Assembly: GCF_947496075.1 (NCBI RefSeq)
Contig: NZ_CANMBJ010000004.1
Span: 682,001 to 746,000, forward strand
DNA: 64,000 bases
Direction: 5' to 3'
DNA from: an uncultured Tateyamaria sp.
Lineage (GTDB): Bacteria > Pseudomonadota > Alphaproteobacteria > Rhodobacterales > Rhodobacteraceae
Shown here: positions 27,334 through 35,681 of the stretch, piece by piece
Layout of the letters: every line of letters starts with the position of its first letter
Numbering within the stretch: position 1 is the first letter of the stretch
The notes under the pieces: generated by a model
The model's database searches: none
Seen by the model: only the letters and a program-made list of their open reading frames with translations
What the model was told of the DNA's origin: nothing
Position numbers and translations under genes: made by a program

Positions 27334-27418
27334 CCGTATAGGAACCGTTACCTGCAGAATGAGAGGCGCCGATAACGACGGAACAGGCATCATTCGCCGA
27401 ACATTGATGTACTGGCTG
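27334..27418. repeat. Right flank of the accessory unit (similar to left flank)
   Basis: CCGTATAGG at 27334-27342 and ATTGATGTACTGG at 27403-27415 repeat, in order, the blocks found at 22983-23018. The spacing differs (60 versus 15 bases), so the relation is not a clean direct repeat. Confidence 0.35.
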
Positions 27419-27451
27419 GTGATCTCGAAGCCTGCGTTAACCCCGGAGCGC

Positions 27452-29110
27452 TCAAGCAAAAGACCCCTGACAAAACCAACCTGACGACATGGCGGCACCG
27501 TGCGCATAGAACAACCACAGCCGCTGCCCGTCCTCTGTATCAGCGATCCAGTAGTCACGGGTGCCTGACCGCCAGTTTGGGTCGTCCAGCCACCATTCCG
27601 GCGCAATCCGTTCCGGGCCGATGGCACGGTGCCGCTTCAAATCCATACCGCGCCACCGAAAAGTCTCCGGCAATTCAGGTGTGGCAGGGGCATGCACCGG
27701 CTCGGGGTGCCATAACAACAAAGGCCGCGGATTGGTCGGCCGTGGCCAGGGCCCCTTGTGTGGCTTCGACCACGCGGCCGCCATGATTTTATGGGACTTC
27801 TCGGGGATATGACTGTCCGCAGGTTCAAAGCGCCGGATCGCGTCCAGCCCAACACGCGCACCCAGTCGCCCGATCAAATCGTCCATGGCGTTGGCATTGT
27901 TCAAACGCGCCTGCACCGCCGCGCCCGCCTCGCGGTGGCCGACGGTCATGGTATCATGTACGGGCTCGACCTGCACAGCCAGCAAGCGGATCATATCGAT
28001 CCCAAAGCCTGCATCGATGTCCTCGATCTTCATTTCCAGCAAAGGGCGGATGCGATGTGGGTCATGGCTGGGACGGGCCAAACCCACCTCAACCATCTCG
28101 ACCGCATGGTCACTTCGATAGGCTTGCAGCATGACCTGCCGCGTACCTTTCCCCTTGTCCTCCAGCATCTTGCATAGGCGGGGCAGCACACGGTCTATGG
28201 CCGCCATAACATCTTCGACCAGCCCAATGGGGTCAGGCAAGGTCATCCGGACTGCAAAATGATCAGGCGGCTTGGCCGGCGACACAGGCTCGGGCGCGCT
28301 GCCCATCGCCTGATCCAATCGCAAAACCACCCCCCGGCCAAAGCGGCGCGCCAGCCCGGCGCGCGGTTGACCCAGTAAATCCCCGACGCGACGCAGCCCA
28401 AGGCGGCCCAATTGTGCTGTCATATCAGGCTCCAACCGCAGTGCAGCAATTGGTAAGGGGGACAGCGCACTATACGTTTGACCCGGTTGCGCAATCCGCC
28501 TGATGTCCGGGGCTTGGGCAGTAACGGCAGGGGCAGAGCCTCCCTTGGTCCAATGCCGCCGCTTGCCCGCACGCGACCGTGTGGCACGAGCCTCCTGGTC
28601 AATGGAATCCCCTGATCGATCCGATCCTGTCGCCTTGCCCGCATACCGGGCCAAAGCCCATGCCGCCCCCCGCGTATCAGCCAGCCCTATCAGCGCGCTC
28701 AACCCCAGATCAGTGCAATCGTCCTGTACGACCTGCATCAACCGCTCTTCGCCTCCGAACAGATGCGCGCAACCGGTCAGGTCCACCACCAGTGCATCTT
28801 CATCCTCGGGCGCTACCCACGGGCTGAAGCGGCTCGCCCAGCGCTGCAGCGCTTCCAGGAATTGTGTCTCACCCTGTGGGCTCCGGGGAAATGTCAGTAG
28901 CCCCGGACACATGGCATGCGCATCCCGTACGGGCTGCCCAATCTGCAAGCCATCCGCCTGCGCCATCCCGTTCAAGGATGTAATGACCTGCATGTTGTGA
29001 TGTTCTTCAACCACAGCCACAGGCCGATCCCCCAGCATGGGTTGGCGACGGATCAGACGCTCGGCCCCCAGCCGGGGGAACCAGATGGACAGGATACGGC
29101 GATTAGACAT
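27452..29110 (-). CDS. imuB: ImuB-like inactive Y-family polymerase (SOS mutagenesis)
   Basis: The 552-residue protein begins MSNRRILSIWFPRLGAERL, the ImuB N-terminus. It retains the Y-polymerase palm layout (EDEDALVVDLTGCAHLFGG) and little-finger region but lacks the usual acidic catalytic set, as ImuB does; it links DnaE2 to the beta clamp during damage-induced mutagenesis. The ATG at 29110 is fixed by the LexA box at 29116-29130, which overlaps any longer frame. A basic insertion near residues 183-200 (RSRAGKRRHWTKGG) is noticeable. imuA and dnaE2, its usual operon partners, are absent on both sides here. Confidence 0.85.
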   Translation of the reverse strand: MSNRRILSIWFPRLGAERLIRRQPMLGDRPVAVVEEHHNMQVITSLNGMAQADGLQIGQPVRDAHAMCPGLLTFPRSPQGETQFLEALQRWASRFSPWVAPEDEDALVVDLTGCAHLFGGEERLMQVVQDDCTDLGLSALIGLADTRGAAWALARYAGKATGSDRSGDSIDQEARATRSRAGKRRHWTKGGSAPAVTAQAPDIRRIAQPGQTYSALSPLPIAALRLEPDMTAQLGRLGLRRVGDLLGQPRAGLARRFGRGVVLRLDQAMGSAPEPVSPAKPPDHFAVRMTLPDPIGLVEDVMAAIDRVLPRLCKMLEDKGKGTRQVMLQAYRSDHAVEMVEVGLARPSHDPHRIRPLLEMKIEDIDAGFGIDMIRLLAVQVEPVHDTMTVGHREAGAAVQARLNNANAMDDLIGRLGARVGLDAIRRFEPADSHIPEKSHKIMAAAWSKPHKGPWPRPTNPRPLLLWHPEPVHAPATPELPETFRWRGMDLKRHRAIGPERIAPEWWLDDPNWRSGTRDYWIADTEDGQRLWLFYAHGAAMSSGWFCQGSFA

Positions 29111-29115
29111 AAGAT

Positions 29116-29130
29116 GTTCTACATTTGTTC
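29116..29130 (-). promoter_or_regulatory. LexA (SOS) box, GTTC-N7-GTTC
   Basis: GTTCTACATTTGTTC is a perfect match to the direct-repeat LexA box of alphaproteobacteria. It ends five bases before the imuB ATG, in the 73-base gap after the TetR gene, so imuB has its own damage-inducible promoter with a very short leader. Confidence 0.8.
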
Positions 29131-29183
29131 CAATTCTGAATACGCTGAGTCGCCTGTCAGAGTCGAGCAATCAGATCCGGAGA

Positions 29184-29798
29184 TCAGGTGCCGTAGCGGG
29201 CCAGAAAGGTCTGGACTGCATTATCCACAACCCGGTCGATATCTGCATCCGACACCGTATCGACCACACCGAACATCAGACGCGGCCAAACGTCAGCTTT
29301 GCACAACTCGCCAAACTGATCAGCAGCCAACGTAAAATCGTCGATATCAAGGTCACCGCGTTCAACCGCAGCGCGGAAGTACTCCCCCATCACGGCCCGC
29401 ATACGTTCAGGGCCAGACTTGTAAAAGGCGCGTCCGATCTCTGGAAAACGATCCGACTCTGCCACGCATATGCGAAAAATCTGTTGCCCGAACTTTGAAG
29501 TGATGAATCGCAGAAAATGTTTACCTGCCTGACACAACACATCTCGCGGGGCGGCATTCATATCGATGAAATCCACGGCAGACTGGCTTTGCCGCGCGCA
29601 TTCCATGTTGGCGACTTCCATAAACAACAGCCGCTTGTCCGGGAAATAGCTATATAGCGTCGCTTTGCTGACCCCGGCAGCGCGGGCAATATCGTCAACG
29701 CTCGCCCCCTCGAACCCATCCACCATGAAAACGTCGCGTGCACCATCCAGCACTTGGTCAAATTTCCGGCCTTTGCGGACAATCGGGGTCGCGTCGTT
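29184..29798 (-). CDS. TetR/AcrR-family transcriptional regulator
   Basis: The 204-residue regulator has an N-terminal TetR helix-turn-helix (about 14-58; GASVDDIARAAGVSKATLYSYFPDKRLLF) and a TetR_C-type ligand domain. The ATG at 29798 gives a normal N-terminus; the longer frame to 29831 runs toward the palindrome. It is divergent from mbfA across about 140 bases containing AAACTG-N7-CAGTTT, so autoregulation and control of mbfA are likely. The effector is unknown. Confidence 0.88.
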   Translation of the reverse strand, partial: NDATPIVRKGRKFDQVLDGARDVFMVDGFEGASVDDIARAAGVSKATLYSYFPDKRLLFMEVANMECARQSQSAVDFIDMNAAPRDVLCQAGKHFLRFITSKFGQQIFRICVAESDRFPEIGRAFYKSGPERMRAVMGEYFRAAVERGDLDIDDFTLAADQFGELCKADVWPRLMFGVVDTVSDADIDRVVDNAVQTFLARYGT

Positions 29799-29834
29799 CA
29801 TCGAGATTCCTGCATGAGAGACACCGCACAATAT

Positions 29835-29853
29835 AAACTGTTCCGTTCAGTTT
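29835..29853. promoter_or_regulatory. Probable TetR operator
   Basis: A perfect 6-bp inverted repeat AAACTG-N7-CAGTTT, extended by flanking TAT/ATA, sits 37 bases upstream of the TetR start and within the divergent mbfA promoter region. Size and symmetry suit a TetR dimer. Confidence 0.6.
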
Positions 29854-29906
29854 CTATAAAAAAACGACAAACGACATTGCATCATCCATCAGGAACGCCT
29901 TCATTG

Positions 29907-29923
29907 TTTGGAACAGTTCTAAA
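29907..29923 (+). promoter_or_regulatory. Irr box (iron control element) in front of mbfA
   Basis: TTTGGAACAGTTCTAAA matches the Irr/ICE consensus TTTAGAA-N3-TTCTAAA at 13 of 14 fixed positions. It ends 15 bases before the mbfA ATG, a position suited to blocking transcription when iron is low. Irr control of mbfA is known in Rhizobiales. Confidence 0.7.
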
Positions 29924-29938
29924 GAAGCAGGCAGCCAC

Positions 29939-30913
29939 ATGCGCTTCACCATCCAACGCAAACGCTTCAGAGACTTGTCGGAACAAGAGGTTCTGGCCCT
30001 CGCCATTTCCTCCGAAGAAGACGACGCACGCATATATCGGGGTTATGCCGAACGACTGCGCACAGACTACCCCGCCAGCGCAGCGATCTTCGAGGAGATG
30101 GCGCTTGAGGAAGACAGTCATCGCCACCGCCTCATCGATCTGCACCGCGCCCGGTTCGGCGAAACAATCCCATTGATCAGGCGCGAACATGTGTCCGGCT
30201 ACTACGCGCGCAAACCCGTCTGGCTGGTTGAAAACCTAAGCCTCGCGCGTATCCGCTCAGAGGCTGAAGCAATGGAGCGTGATGCCGAACGCTTCTACAC
30301 TGCTGCCGCCGCCCGATCATCCGACGCGGCCACCCGGAAGTTGCTTGGCGATCTTGCTGCGGCCGAGGCTGGCCACGAAGCCAAGGCCGAAACACTGGAG
30401 GCGACCCACCTTGATCCCGACACCCGGACGGAAGAGGACGATAAGGAACGGCGCCAGTTCATACTGACCTATGTCCAGCCGGGCCTTGCCGGTCTGATGG
30501 ATGGCTCGGTCTCGACTCTCGCACCCATCTTTGCTGTGGCCTTTGCGACCCAAGACACATGGACCACGTTCCTTGTGGGTCTGGCCGCGTCCGTGGGCGC
30601 AGGCATCTCAATGGGATTTACCGAAGCCGCATCCGATGATGGCGAACTCTCGGGACGCGGCTCACCCATCAAACGCGGCTTTGCGTCTGGCATCATGACG
30701 ACGGTTGGCGGGCTGGGTCATGCGCTGCCTTACTTGATTCCCGATTTCTGGACAGCCACCATCACCGCGATCTTCGTCGTATTTGTCGAATTGTGGGCCA
30801 TCGCATGGATCCAGAACAAGTATATGGACACACCTTTTTGGCGCGCGACTCTGCAAGTGGTCGTGGGTGGGGCTCTTGTTTTTGCGGCAGGGGTACTTAT
30901 CGGCAGTGGATAG
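29939..30913 (+). CDS. mbfA: MbfA-type membrane ferritin / iron exporter
   Basis: The 324-residue protein fuses an N-terminal ferritin-like domain (about 10-160, with glutamates and histidines in SSEEDDARIYRGYAERL and MALEEDSHRHRLI) to a C-terminal VIT1/CCC1-like membrane domain (about 175-324). The membrane part has PGLAGLMDGSVSTLAPIFAVAF and MGFTEAASDDG. MbfA exports ferrous iron and protects against iron and peroxide stress. The upstream Irr box and shared TetR operator predict repression under low iron plus a second signal. Confidence 0.9.
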   Translation: MRFTIQRKRFRDLSEQEVLALAISSEEDDARIYRGYAERLRTDYPASAAIFEEMALEEDSHRHRLIDLHRARFGETIPLIRREHVSGYYARKPVWLVENLSLARIRSEAEAMERDAERFYTAAAARSSDAATRKLLGDLAAAEAGHEAKAETLEATHLDPDTRTEEDDKERRQFILTYVQPGLAGLMDGSVSTLAPIFAVAFATQDTWTTFLVGLAASVGAGISMGFTEAASDDGELSGRGSPIKRGFASGIMTTVGGLGHALPYLIPDFWTATITAIFVVFVELWAIAWIQNKYMDTPFWRATLQVVVGGALVFAAGVLIGSG

Positions 30914-30941
30914 GCAACGCAACACGCGCTATCCCTGATCC

Positions 30942-31865
30942 ATGCTGCCGATCCTGTTGAAGACCCTGCCCTTTTTTGCCCTGATCGGCCTTGGATACTG
31001 GGCCGGACGCACGCGGTTTTTTACTGAAGAGGCAACCGCGTACCTGACCAAGTTCGTATTCTACTTCGCGCTGTCTGCGATGATCTTCCGCTTTGCGGCC
31101 AATCTGGAACTGGCACAGGTCTGGGATGGGCGTTTGGTCGCCGCCTACCTCTGGGGAACGGCCTTCGTCTACGGCATTGCGACGTTGGTCGGCTTCCTGC
31201 GCGGCCTCGACGTCCAAACCAACGCAGTCGAAGCACAATGCGCCGTCATTGGAAACGCAGGGTTCCTCGGCCTGCCTATGCTGGCGCTTCTCTTTGGCCC
31301 ACAGGCCATCGGCCCTGTGATGCTGGTTCTAGCAACCGACCTGATCGTCTTTTCCAGCCTGATCGTCATCCTGATCACCGTTGGGCGCGACGGGCGCATG
31401 TCTCCGGCGATCTTCAAGACCATTGGCGTGGGGCTGATCAAAAACCCGATGATCGTTGCCATGGCGCTTGGCCTGACGTGGTCCGGCCTGCAAATCCCGA
31501 TCCCTGACCCTATGAATGATTTTCTGAGCATCCTGGGTGGTGCCGCCACACCCGGCGCACTCTTTGCCATCGGGGCCTCGCTTGCGTCAAAATCGACCGA
31601 ACGCATCCAGATCGCGGGCTGGCTCAGCTTCTGCAAACTGGTGCTGCACCCCGCCTTTGTCGCGTTTTCGGCGATCTTCCTGTTCAGCGTTGAACCTTTC
31701 GGCGCGGCCATGATCATCGCCTGCGCAGCAATGCCTGTGGCGGGCAACATCTACATGCTCGCGCAGCACTACGGCGTTGCTCCTCAACGCGTCTCGGCAG
31801 CTATCCTTGTCTCAACGACACTCAGTGTCGCAACTTTGACTGCAGTTATTGCCTGGATCAGTTGA
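30942..31865 (+). CDS. AEC-family transporter
   Basis: The 307-residue protein with about ten helices is of the auxin-efflux-carrier/BASS-related type: FFALIGLGYWAGR at the N-terminus, an NAGFLGLPM motif in mid-protein with the unwound-helix pattern, and AAMPVAGNIYMLAQHYG near the C-terminus. Substrates of bacterial AEC proteins include malate and other organic acids, and none can be chosen here. It begins 28 bases after mbfA. Confidence 0.85.
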   Translation: MLPILLKTLPFFALIGLGYWAGRTRFFTEEATAYLTKFVFYFALSAMIFRFAANLELAQVWDGRLVAAYLWGTAFVYGIATLVGFLRGLDVQTNAVEAQCAVIGNAGFLGLPMLALLFGPQAIGPVMLVLATDLIVFSSLIVILITVGRDGRMSPAIFKTIGVGLIKNPMIVAMALGLTWSGLQIPIPDPMNDFLSILGGAATPGALFAIGASLASKSTERIQIAGWLSFCKLVLHPAFVAFSAIFLFSVEPFGAAMIIACAAMPVAGNIYMLAQHYGVAPQRVSAAILVSTTLSVATLTAVIAWIS

Positions 31866-31871
31866 GCCTCC

Positions 31872-31903
31872 TTCATCTTTCCAAATAAACTTCCGCCGGA
31901 GGC
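31872..31903. repeat. Dispersed intergenic repeat, copy C
   Basis: Begins TTCATCTTTCCAAATAAACT and ends CCGCCGGAGGC, six bases after the AEC stop codon. It differs from copy B at about four of 32 positions. Confidence 0.65.
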
Positions 31904-31965
31904 TCCCGAAACTTGCCGCACGGCCCACCGCCAGATAGCGATAGAGCAACGAAAGGATCACGCCC

Positions 31966-32796
31966 ATGGAAACCAAATCCGAAAACGCCTGCTTCGGCGG
32001 CACCCAAGGGGTTTACACCCACGCCTCATCCTCCTGCTCGTGTGACATGACATTCGGACTGTTCCTGCCGGAAGAGACCAAGGACGGGCCGGTGCCCTTG
32101 CTGTGGTATCTGTCGGGCCTGACCTGCACGCACGAGAATGCCATGACCAAGGCCGGAGCACAGGCCTGGGCGGCTGAACACGGTATCGCGCTCTGCTTTC
32201 CCGACACCTCGCCACGCGGCGATGATGTGGCAGACGACGAAGGATATGATCTGGGCAAGGGTGCGGGGTTCTATGTGAACGCGACCGAAAAGCCATGGGC
32301 CCCGCACTACCGCATGTGGGACTACGTGATGGAAGAGCTGCCCGCTTTGCTGGGTGAGCATTTTGCCCTCGACATGGACCGCCAGTCGATCACCGGACAC
32401 TCCATGGGCGGGCATGGCGCACTGACCATGGCGATGTCCCCGCGGGGACAGTTCCGATCGGTATCCGCCTTTTCGCCCATCACCAACCCAACCGCCAGCG
32501 ATTGGGGGCGTAAGCAACTGACTGCATATCTGGGCACCGACGAAGAGCTTTGGTCACCCCATGATGCGACCCGGTGCATGCGCGCACATGGCTTCGATGG
32601 CCCGATGCTGATCGACACAGGCACCGATGACCAGTTCATTGACCTGCTGAAACCCGAGGCGTTGGCAGAAGCCGCTGCAGCCCGTCGCCAGCAGATCCAA
32701 TTCCGGCTGCAACCGGGATACGACCACTCGTATTTCTTCGTCTCGACCTTCATGGAAGATCACGTGGCCTTCCACGCCGAACACCTCTGGGCATGA
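31966..32796 (+). CDS. fghA: S-formylglutathione hydrolase
   Basis: This esterase-D-family serine hydrolase completes glutathione-dependent formaldehyde oxidation, releasing formate. The 276-residue protein has [11 protein letters not shown], the nucleophile elbow GHSMGGHGA (Ser about 145), an Asp in the TGTDDQF region, and the catalytic His in GYDHSYFF. The partner adhI/frmA is not visible in the window. It starts a run of five plus-strand genes joined by four-base overlaps. The 16-bp palindrome copy 2 lies inside it. Confidence 0.93.
   Translation: METKSENACFGGTQGVYTHASSSCSCDMTFGLFLPEETKDGPVPLLWYLSGLTCTHENAMTKAGAQAWAAEHGIALCFPDTSPRGDDVADDEGYDLGKGAGFYVNATEKPWAPHYRMWDYVMEELPALLGEHFALDMDRQSITGHSMGGHGALTMAMSPRGQFRSVSAFSPITNPTASDWGRKQLTAYLGTDEELWSPHDATRCMRAHGFDGPMLIDTGTDDQFIDLLKPEALAEAAAARRQQIQFRLQPGYDHSYFFVSTFMEDHVAFHAEHLWA
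32435..32450. repeat. 16-bp perfect palindrome TGTCCCCGCGGGGACA, copy 2
   Basis: An exact copy inside fghA, where it encodes S-P-R-G-Q. It is identical to 10219-10234 and 56771-56786. Confidence 0.85.
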
Positions 32797-33242
32797 CAAC
32801 GCTCTACATCGATGCAGACGCCTGCCCCGTCAAAGCCGAGGCGGAGCGGGTCGCCACAAGGCATAAAGTGCCTATGAAAGTCGTGTCGAACGGCGGCCTG
32901 CGTCCGTCGCAAAATCCTTTGGTAGAGACTGTTATTGTTCCAGACGGCCCCGATGTCGCCGACATGTGGATCGCCGACCGGGCGGGCGCAGGTGACGTCG
33001 TGATCACAGGGGACATCCCCCTCGCCGCCAAATGCGTGGAAGCTGGCGCACGGGTTCTAAAGCACAATGGCGAAGCGCTGACACAGGCCAATATTGGCAA
33101 CGTGCTGGCCACCCGCGACCTGATGGCAGACCTGCGCGCGGCAGACCCGTTTCGGCAGGGCGGCGGCAAAGGCTTTACCAAGGCGGACAGATCGCGTTTT
33201 CTGGACGCATTGGAACGTGAATTGAGGGCAGCCAAACGATGA
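32793..33242 (+). CDS. UPF0178 (YaiI/YqxD) family protein
   Basis: The 149-residue protein has the family signature [11 protein letters not shown] at residues 5-15 and later [17 protein letters not shown]. The conserved acidic residues suggest a PIN-like metal-dependent nuclease fold, but the function is unproven. It is joined by four-base overlaps to fghA upstream and the HAD hydrolase downstream. Confidence 0.87.
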   Translation: MTTLYIDADACPVKAEAERVATRHKVPMKVVSNGGLRPSQNPLVETVIVPDGPDVADMWIADRAGAGDVVITGDIPLAAKCVEAGARVLKHNGEALTQANIGNVLATRDLMADLRAADPFRQGGGKGFTKADRSRFLDALERELRAAKR

Positions 33243-33859
33243 CGATCAAAGCTGTAGTATTCGACATCGGAAACGTGTTGATCGAATGGCAACCCGAGCG
33301 CTTCTATGACAGCGTCATCGGCGAAGAGCGCCGCCGCGCGATGTTTGATCAGGTCGATCTGCACGGCATGAACGACAAGGTCGACATGGGGCATCCTTTC
33401 AAGGAAACGATCTATTCCGCAGCCGAAGAGTATCCCGGTTGGCGAGACGAGATTCGCATGTGGCATGACCGCTGGATCGAGATGGCCTCGCCTGCCATCG
33501 ACCACTCCGTTCGCTTGATGAAGGCGCTGCAATCAAAGGCGATACCGGTCTTTTCCCTGACTAACTTCGGGATTGGAAGCTATGATTTTGCCGCCACGCG
33601 CTACGACTTTCTGAACGACTTCGACCGCGATTTCATCTCGGGCCATATGCAGGTCATCAAGCCCGACCCGAGCATCTACGAGATGCTGGAGCAGACCAGC
33701 GGGTTGAACGGCGACAGCCTGATTTTCACGGATGATCGCGCCGACAACATCACCGCTGCTCAAACGCGCGGTTGGCGGACCCATCATTTCGATGGCCCCG
33801 AAGGCTGGGCCAAACGTCTTGTCGCAGAGGGGCTGCTGACCGAAAGCGAGGCGGCGTGA
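33239..33859 (+). CDS. HAD-superfamily hydrolase
   Basis: The 206-residue hydrolase has HAD motif [11 protein letters not shown] (Asp8), motif II SLTNFG, Lys in [11 protein letters not shown] and motif [10 protein letters not shown]. Type I cap. The variation Asp-Ile-Gly-Asn in motif I (N in place of the second Asp) resembles the YihX/haloacid-dehalogenase-like group, so dehalogenase-like or weak phosphatase activity is possible. It overlaps its neighbours by four bases on both sides. Confidence 0.87.
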   Translation: MTIKAVVFDIGNVLIEWQPERFYDSVIGEERRRAMFDQVDLHGMNDKVDMGHPFKETIYSAAEEYPGWRDEIRMWHDRWIEMASPAIDHSVRLMKALQSKAIPVFSLTNFGIGSYDFAATRYDFLNDFDRDFISGHMQVIKPDPSIYEMLEQTSGLNGDSLIFTDDRADNITAAQTRGWRTHHFDGPEGWAKRLVAEGLLTESEAA

Positions 33860-34770
33860 CATCCGTTCCGTTCATCCCCTTTGCAGAAGGCGAGGTCCTA
33901 CTGGACTGGATCGGCCTGACCGACGCGCTGGCAGCTGGGCACGATCTACCCAAGGCCGAGATTGGGGACACATTTCTCTACCGCGATCCAGATACGCTGC
34001 TGAGCCGGGCAGCATGGATCGACGGGATGGGCATGGCAGTCAAGACGGCTACAGTATTTCCGGGCAATCCCGGTCGCGGTGCGCCGATGATCAATGGCGG
34101 CGTGAACCTGTATTCCGACGGAGACGGGACACTGCAGGCCATCATTAACTTTCATCTGGTGACCAAGTGGAAGACGGCAGGCGACAGCCTGCTGGCCGCA
34201 CGGAGGCTGGCCCGCCCTGACAGCAAAAACATCCTGATCGTCGGGGCAGGAACGGTGGGGCGGTCGCTGCATGACGCGTACTCGGCCGCGTTCCCTGAGG
34301 CACATTTCCAGGTCTGGAATCGCACCCGCGCCAACGCGCTGGCCATGGCAACAGAACGCCCCATGCTAACCGTGGCCGACGATCTGGAACAGGCCGTACG
34401 CAGCGCCGACATCATCACAAGCGCCACCATGTCGACCGAACCGCTGATTCATGGCGAATGGCTTCAACCGGGTCAACACATCGACCTGATCGGTGCCTAT
34501 AGACCTGACATGCGCGAAGTGGACGACACGGCCCTGCAGAAGTCCCGTATCTTTGTGGATAGTTTTGACACCACCATCGGCCATATCGGCGAAGTAAAAA
34601 TCCCAATCGATGCGGGCACCATCACCCGCGACCACCTTTTGGCCGACTACTATGATCTGGACACGTTCCAACGCGCGCCCGACGACATCACCCTGTTCAA
34701 GAATGGCGGAGGCGCGCATTTGGATCTGATGACCAGCCGCTACATCCTGGATCGGTGGACGGCAAAATGA
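33856..34770 (+). CDS. Ornithine cyclodeaminase / mu-crystallin family protein
   Basis: This NAD(P)-dependent Rossmann protein has 304 residues starting at a GTG that overlaps the HAD stop. AVKTATVFPGNPGRG and the dinucleotide motif VGAGTVG (about 128-134) are visible, as are the family TS-x-x-x-x-PL region (TSATMSTEPL) and GAYRPDMREVDD. Family members are ornithine cyclodeaminases, alanine dehydrogenases or ketimine reductases, and the substrate cannot be told here. Confidence 0.88.
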   Translation: MTSVPFIPFAEGEVLLDWIGLTDALAAGHDLPKAEIGDTFLYRDPDTLLSRAAWIDGMGMAVKTATVFPGNPGRGAPMINGGVNLYSDGDGTLQAIINFHLVTKWKTAGDSLLAARRLARPDSKNILIVGAGTVGRSLHDAYSAAFPEAHFQVWNRTRANALAMATERPMLTVADDLEQAVRSADIITSATMSTEPLIHGEWLQPGQHIDLIGAYRPDMREVDDTALQKSRIFVDSFDTTIGHIGEVKIPIDAGTITRDHLLADYYDLDTFQRAPDDITLFKNGGGAHLDLMTSRYILDRWTAK

Positions 34771-35681
34771 TGTGGGTCACGCTGGTACTGCTTGGCCTGC
34801 TGGCAATCCCGGTCACCACGGAACTCACCCGCTCCGGCATGACCGACGCAGTGCGGACCAAGGCGCCCGGCCAGTTCGCACTGCTATCACAGGGCACCAC
34901 GCATTTCGAATGGTTGGGGCCTGAACGTGGTCCGATCGCCGTGTGTATTCACGGCCTAACCACACCGTCTTTTGTCTGGTACGGCATGGCCAAGGGGCTC
35001 GCATTAATGGGGTTCCGGGTGCTTGTTTACGACCTCTATGGCCGCGGATACTCGGACCGGACGCGCGGAAAACAGGATGCCGATTTCTTTAACCAACAGC
35101 TGACCGACCTCTTGGCACATGAGAACGTCGGCAATCACCTGACGGTCCTTGGCTACTCAATGGGCGGGGCAATTGCGGCTCATTTCACAGCACGTCACCC
35201 ACAACGGGTCAAACAACTGATCCTGCTAGCCCCGGCTGGCATGTTCGAACTGGGAGGGCGCAAGATCACGCTTGCCCGTGACCTTCCAGTGATCGGTGAT
35301 TGGCTTTTCCTGGCCGCCTACCCCTGGGAAGTCCGCCGCGGAATCGCATCCGAAGCACATTTGCCGACGTCGGTTGAGGGTATCCACGATCTGCAACAGG
35401 AAGAGACCGGGCGCCGGGGGTATTTTCCCGCTGTCTTGTCCAGCCTGCGCGGGCTGCTGAGAAAACCTTGCGAAGACCAGCACCGCGCCATCGCCGCCGC
35501 TGGCGTTCCCGTTCTGGCCGTCTGGGGCGATCAGGATGATGTGATCCCACTGACCTGCAAAGACACTCTGGCCGATTGGAACTCGGCCGCGCAGCAGGCA
35601 ATGATACATGGTGCAGGGCATGGCCTCCCCCACACGCACACAGAGGCTGTGCTGGACGCAATCCGGTCGTCGCGCGGTTAG
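34767..35681 (+). CDS. Alpha/beta hydrolase, membrane-anchored
   Basis: The 304-residue hydrolase has an N-terminal hydrophobic segment (about 2-20), oxyanion HGLTT, nucleophile elbow GYSMGGAIA (Ser about 134), Asp in VWGDQDDVIP and His in GAGHGLPH. The ATG at 34767 overlaps the upstream stop (ATGA). It ends the five-gene fghA run, and its stop shares four bases (TTAG) with the convergent MFS gene. Confidence 0.87.
   Translation: MMWVTLVLLGLLAIPVTTELTRSGMTDAVRTKAPGQFALLSQGTTHFEWLGPERGPIAVCIHGLTTPSFVWYGMAKGLALMGFRVLVYDLYGRGYSDRTRGKQDADFFNQQLTDLLAHENVGNHLTVLGYSMGGAIAAHFTARHPQRVKQLILLAPAGMFELGGRKITLARDLPVIGDWLFLAAYPWEVRRGIASEAHLPTSVEGIHDLQQEETGRRGYFPAVLSSLRGLLRKPCEDQHRAIAAAGVPVLAVWGDQDDVIPLTCKDTLADWNSAAQQAMIHGAGHGLPHTHTEAVLDAIRSSRG

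Larger units (their letters stand above)
27068..27451. other. 384-base intergenic stretch between imuB and the beta-lactamase
   Basis: Contains the 27085-27115 inverted repeat near the beta-lactamase, then about 300 bases with no credible gene. Small frames on both strands are arginine-rich and lack ribosome sites. The part at 27334-27418 resembles sequence at 22983-23022 on the other side of the accessory unit, so this may be the scar of an inserted or excised element. Confidence 0.4.

Noticed and set aside
27148-27375. Arginine-rich 75-codon frame in the imuB/beta-lactamase gap
   Set aside because: No ribosome site, no family pattern, and its composition is that expected from GC-rich non-coding DNA.
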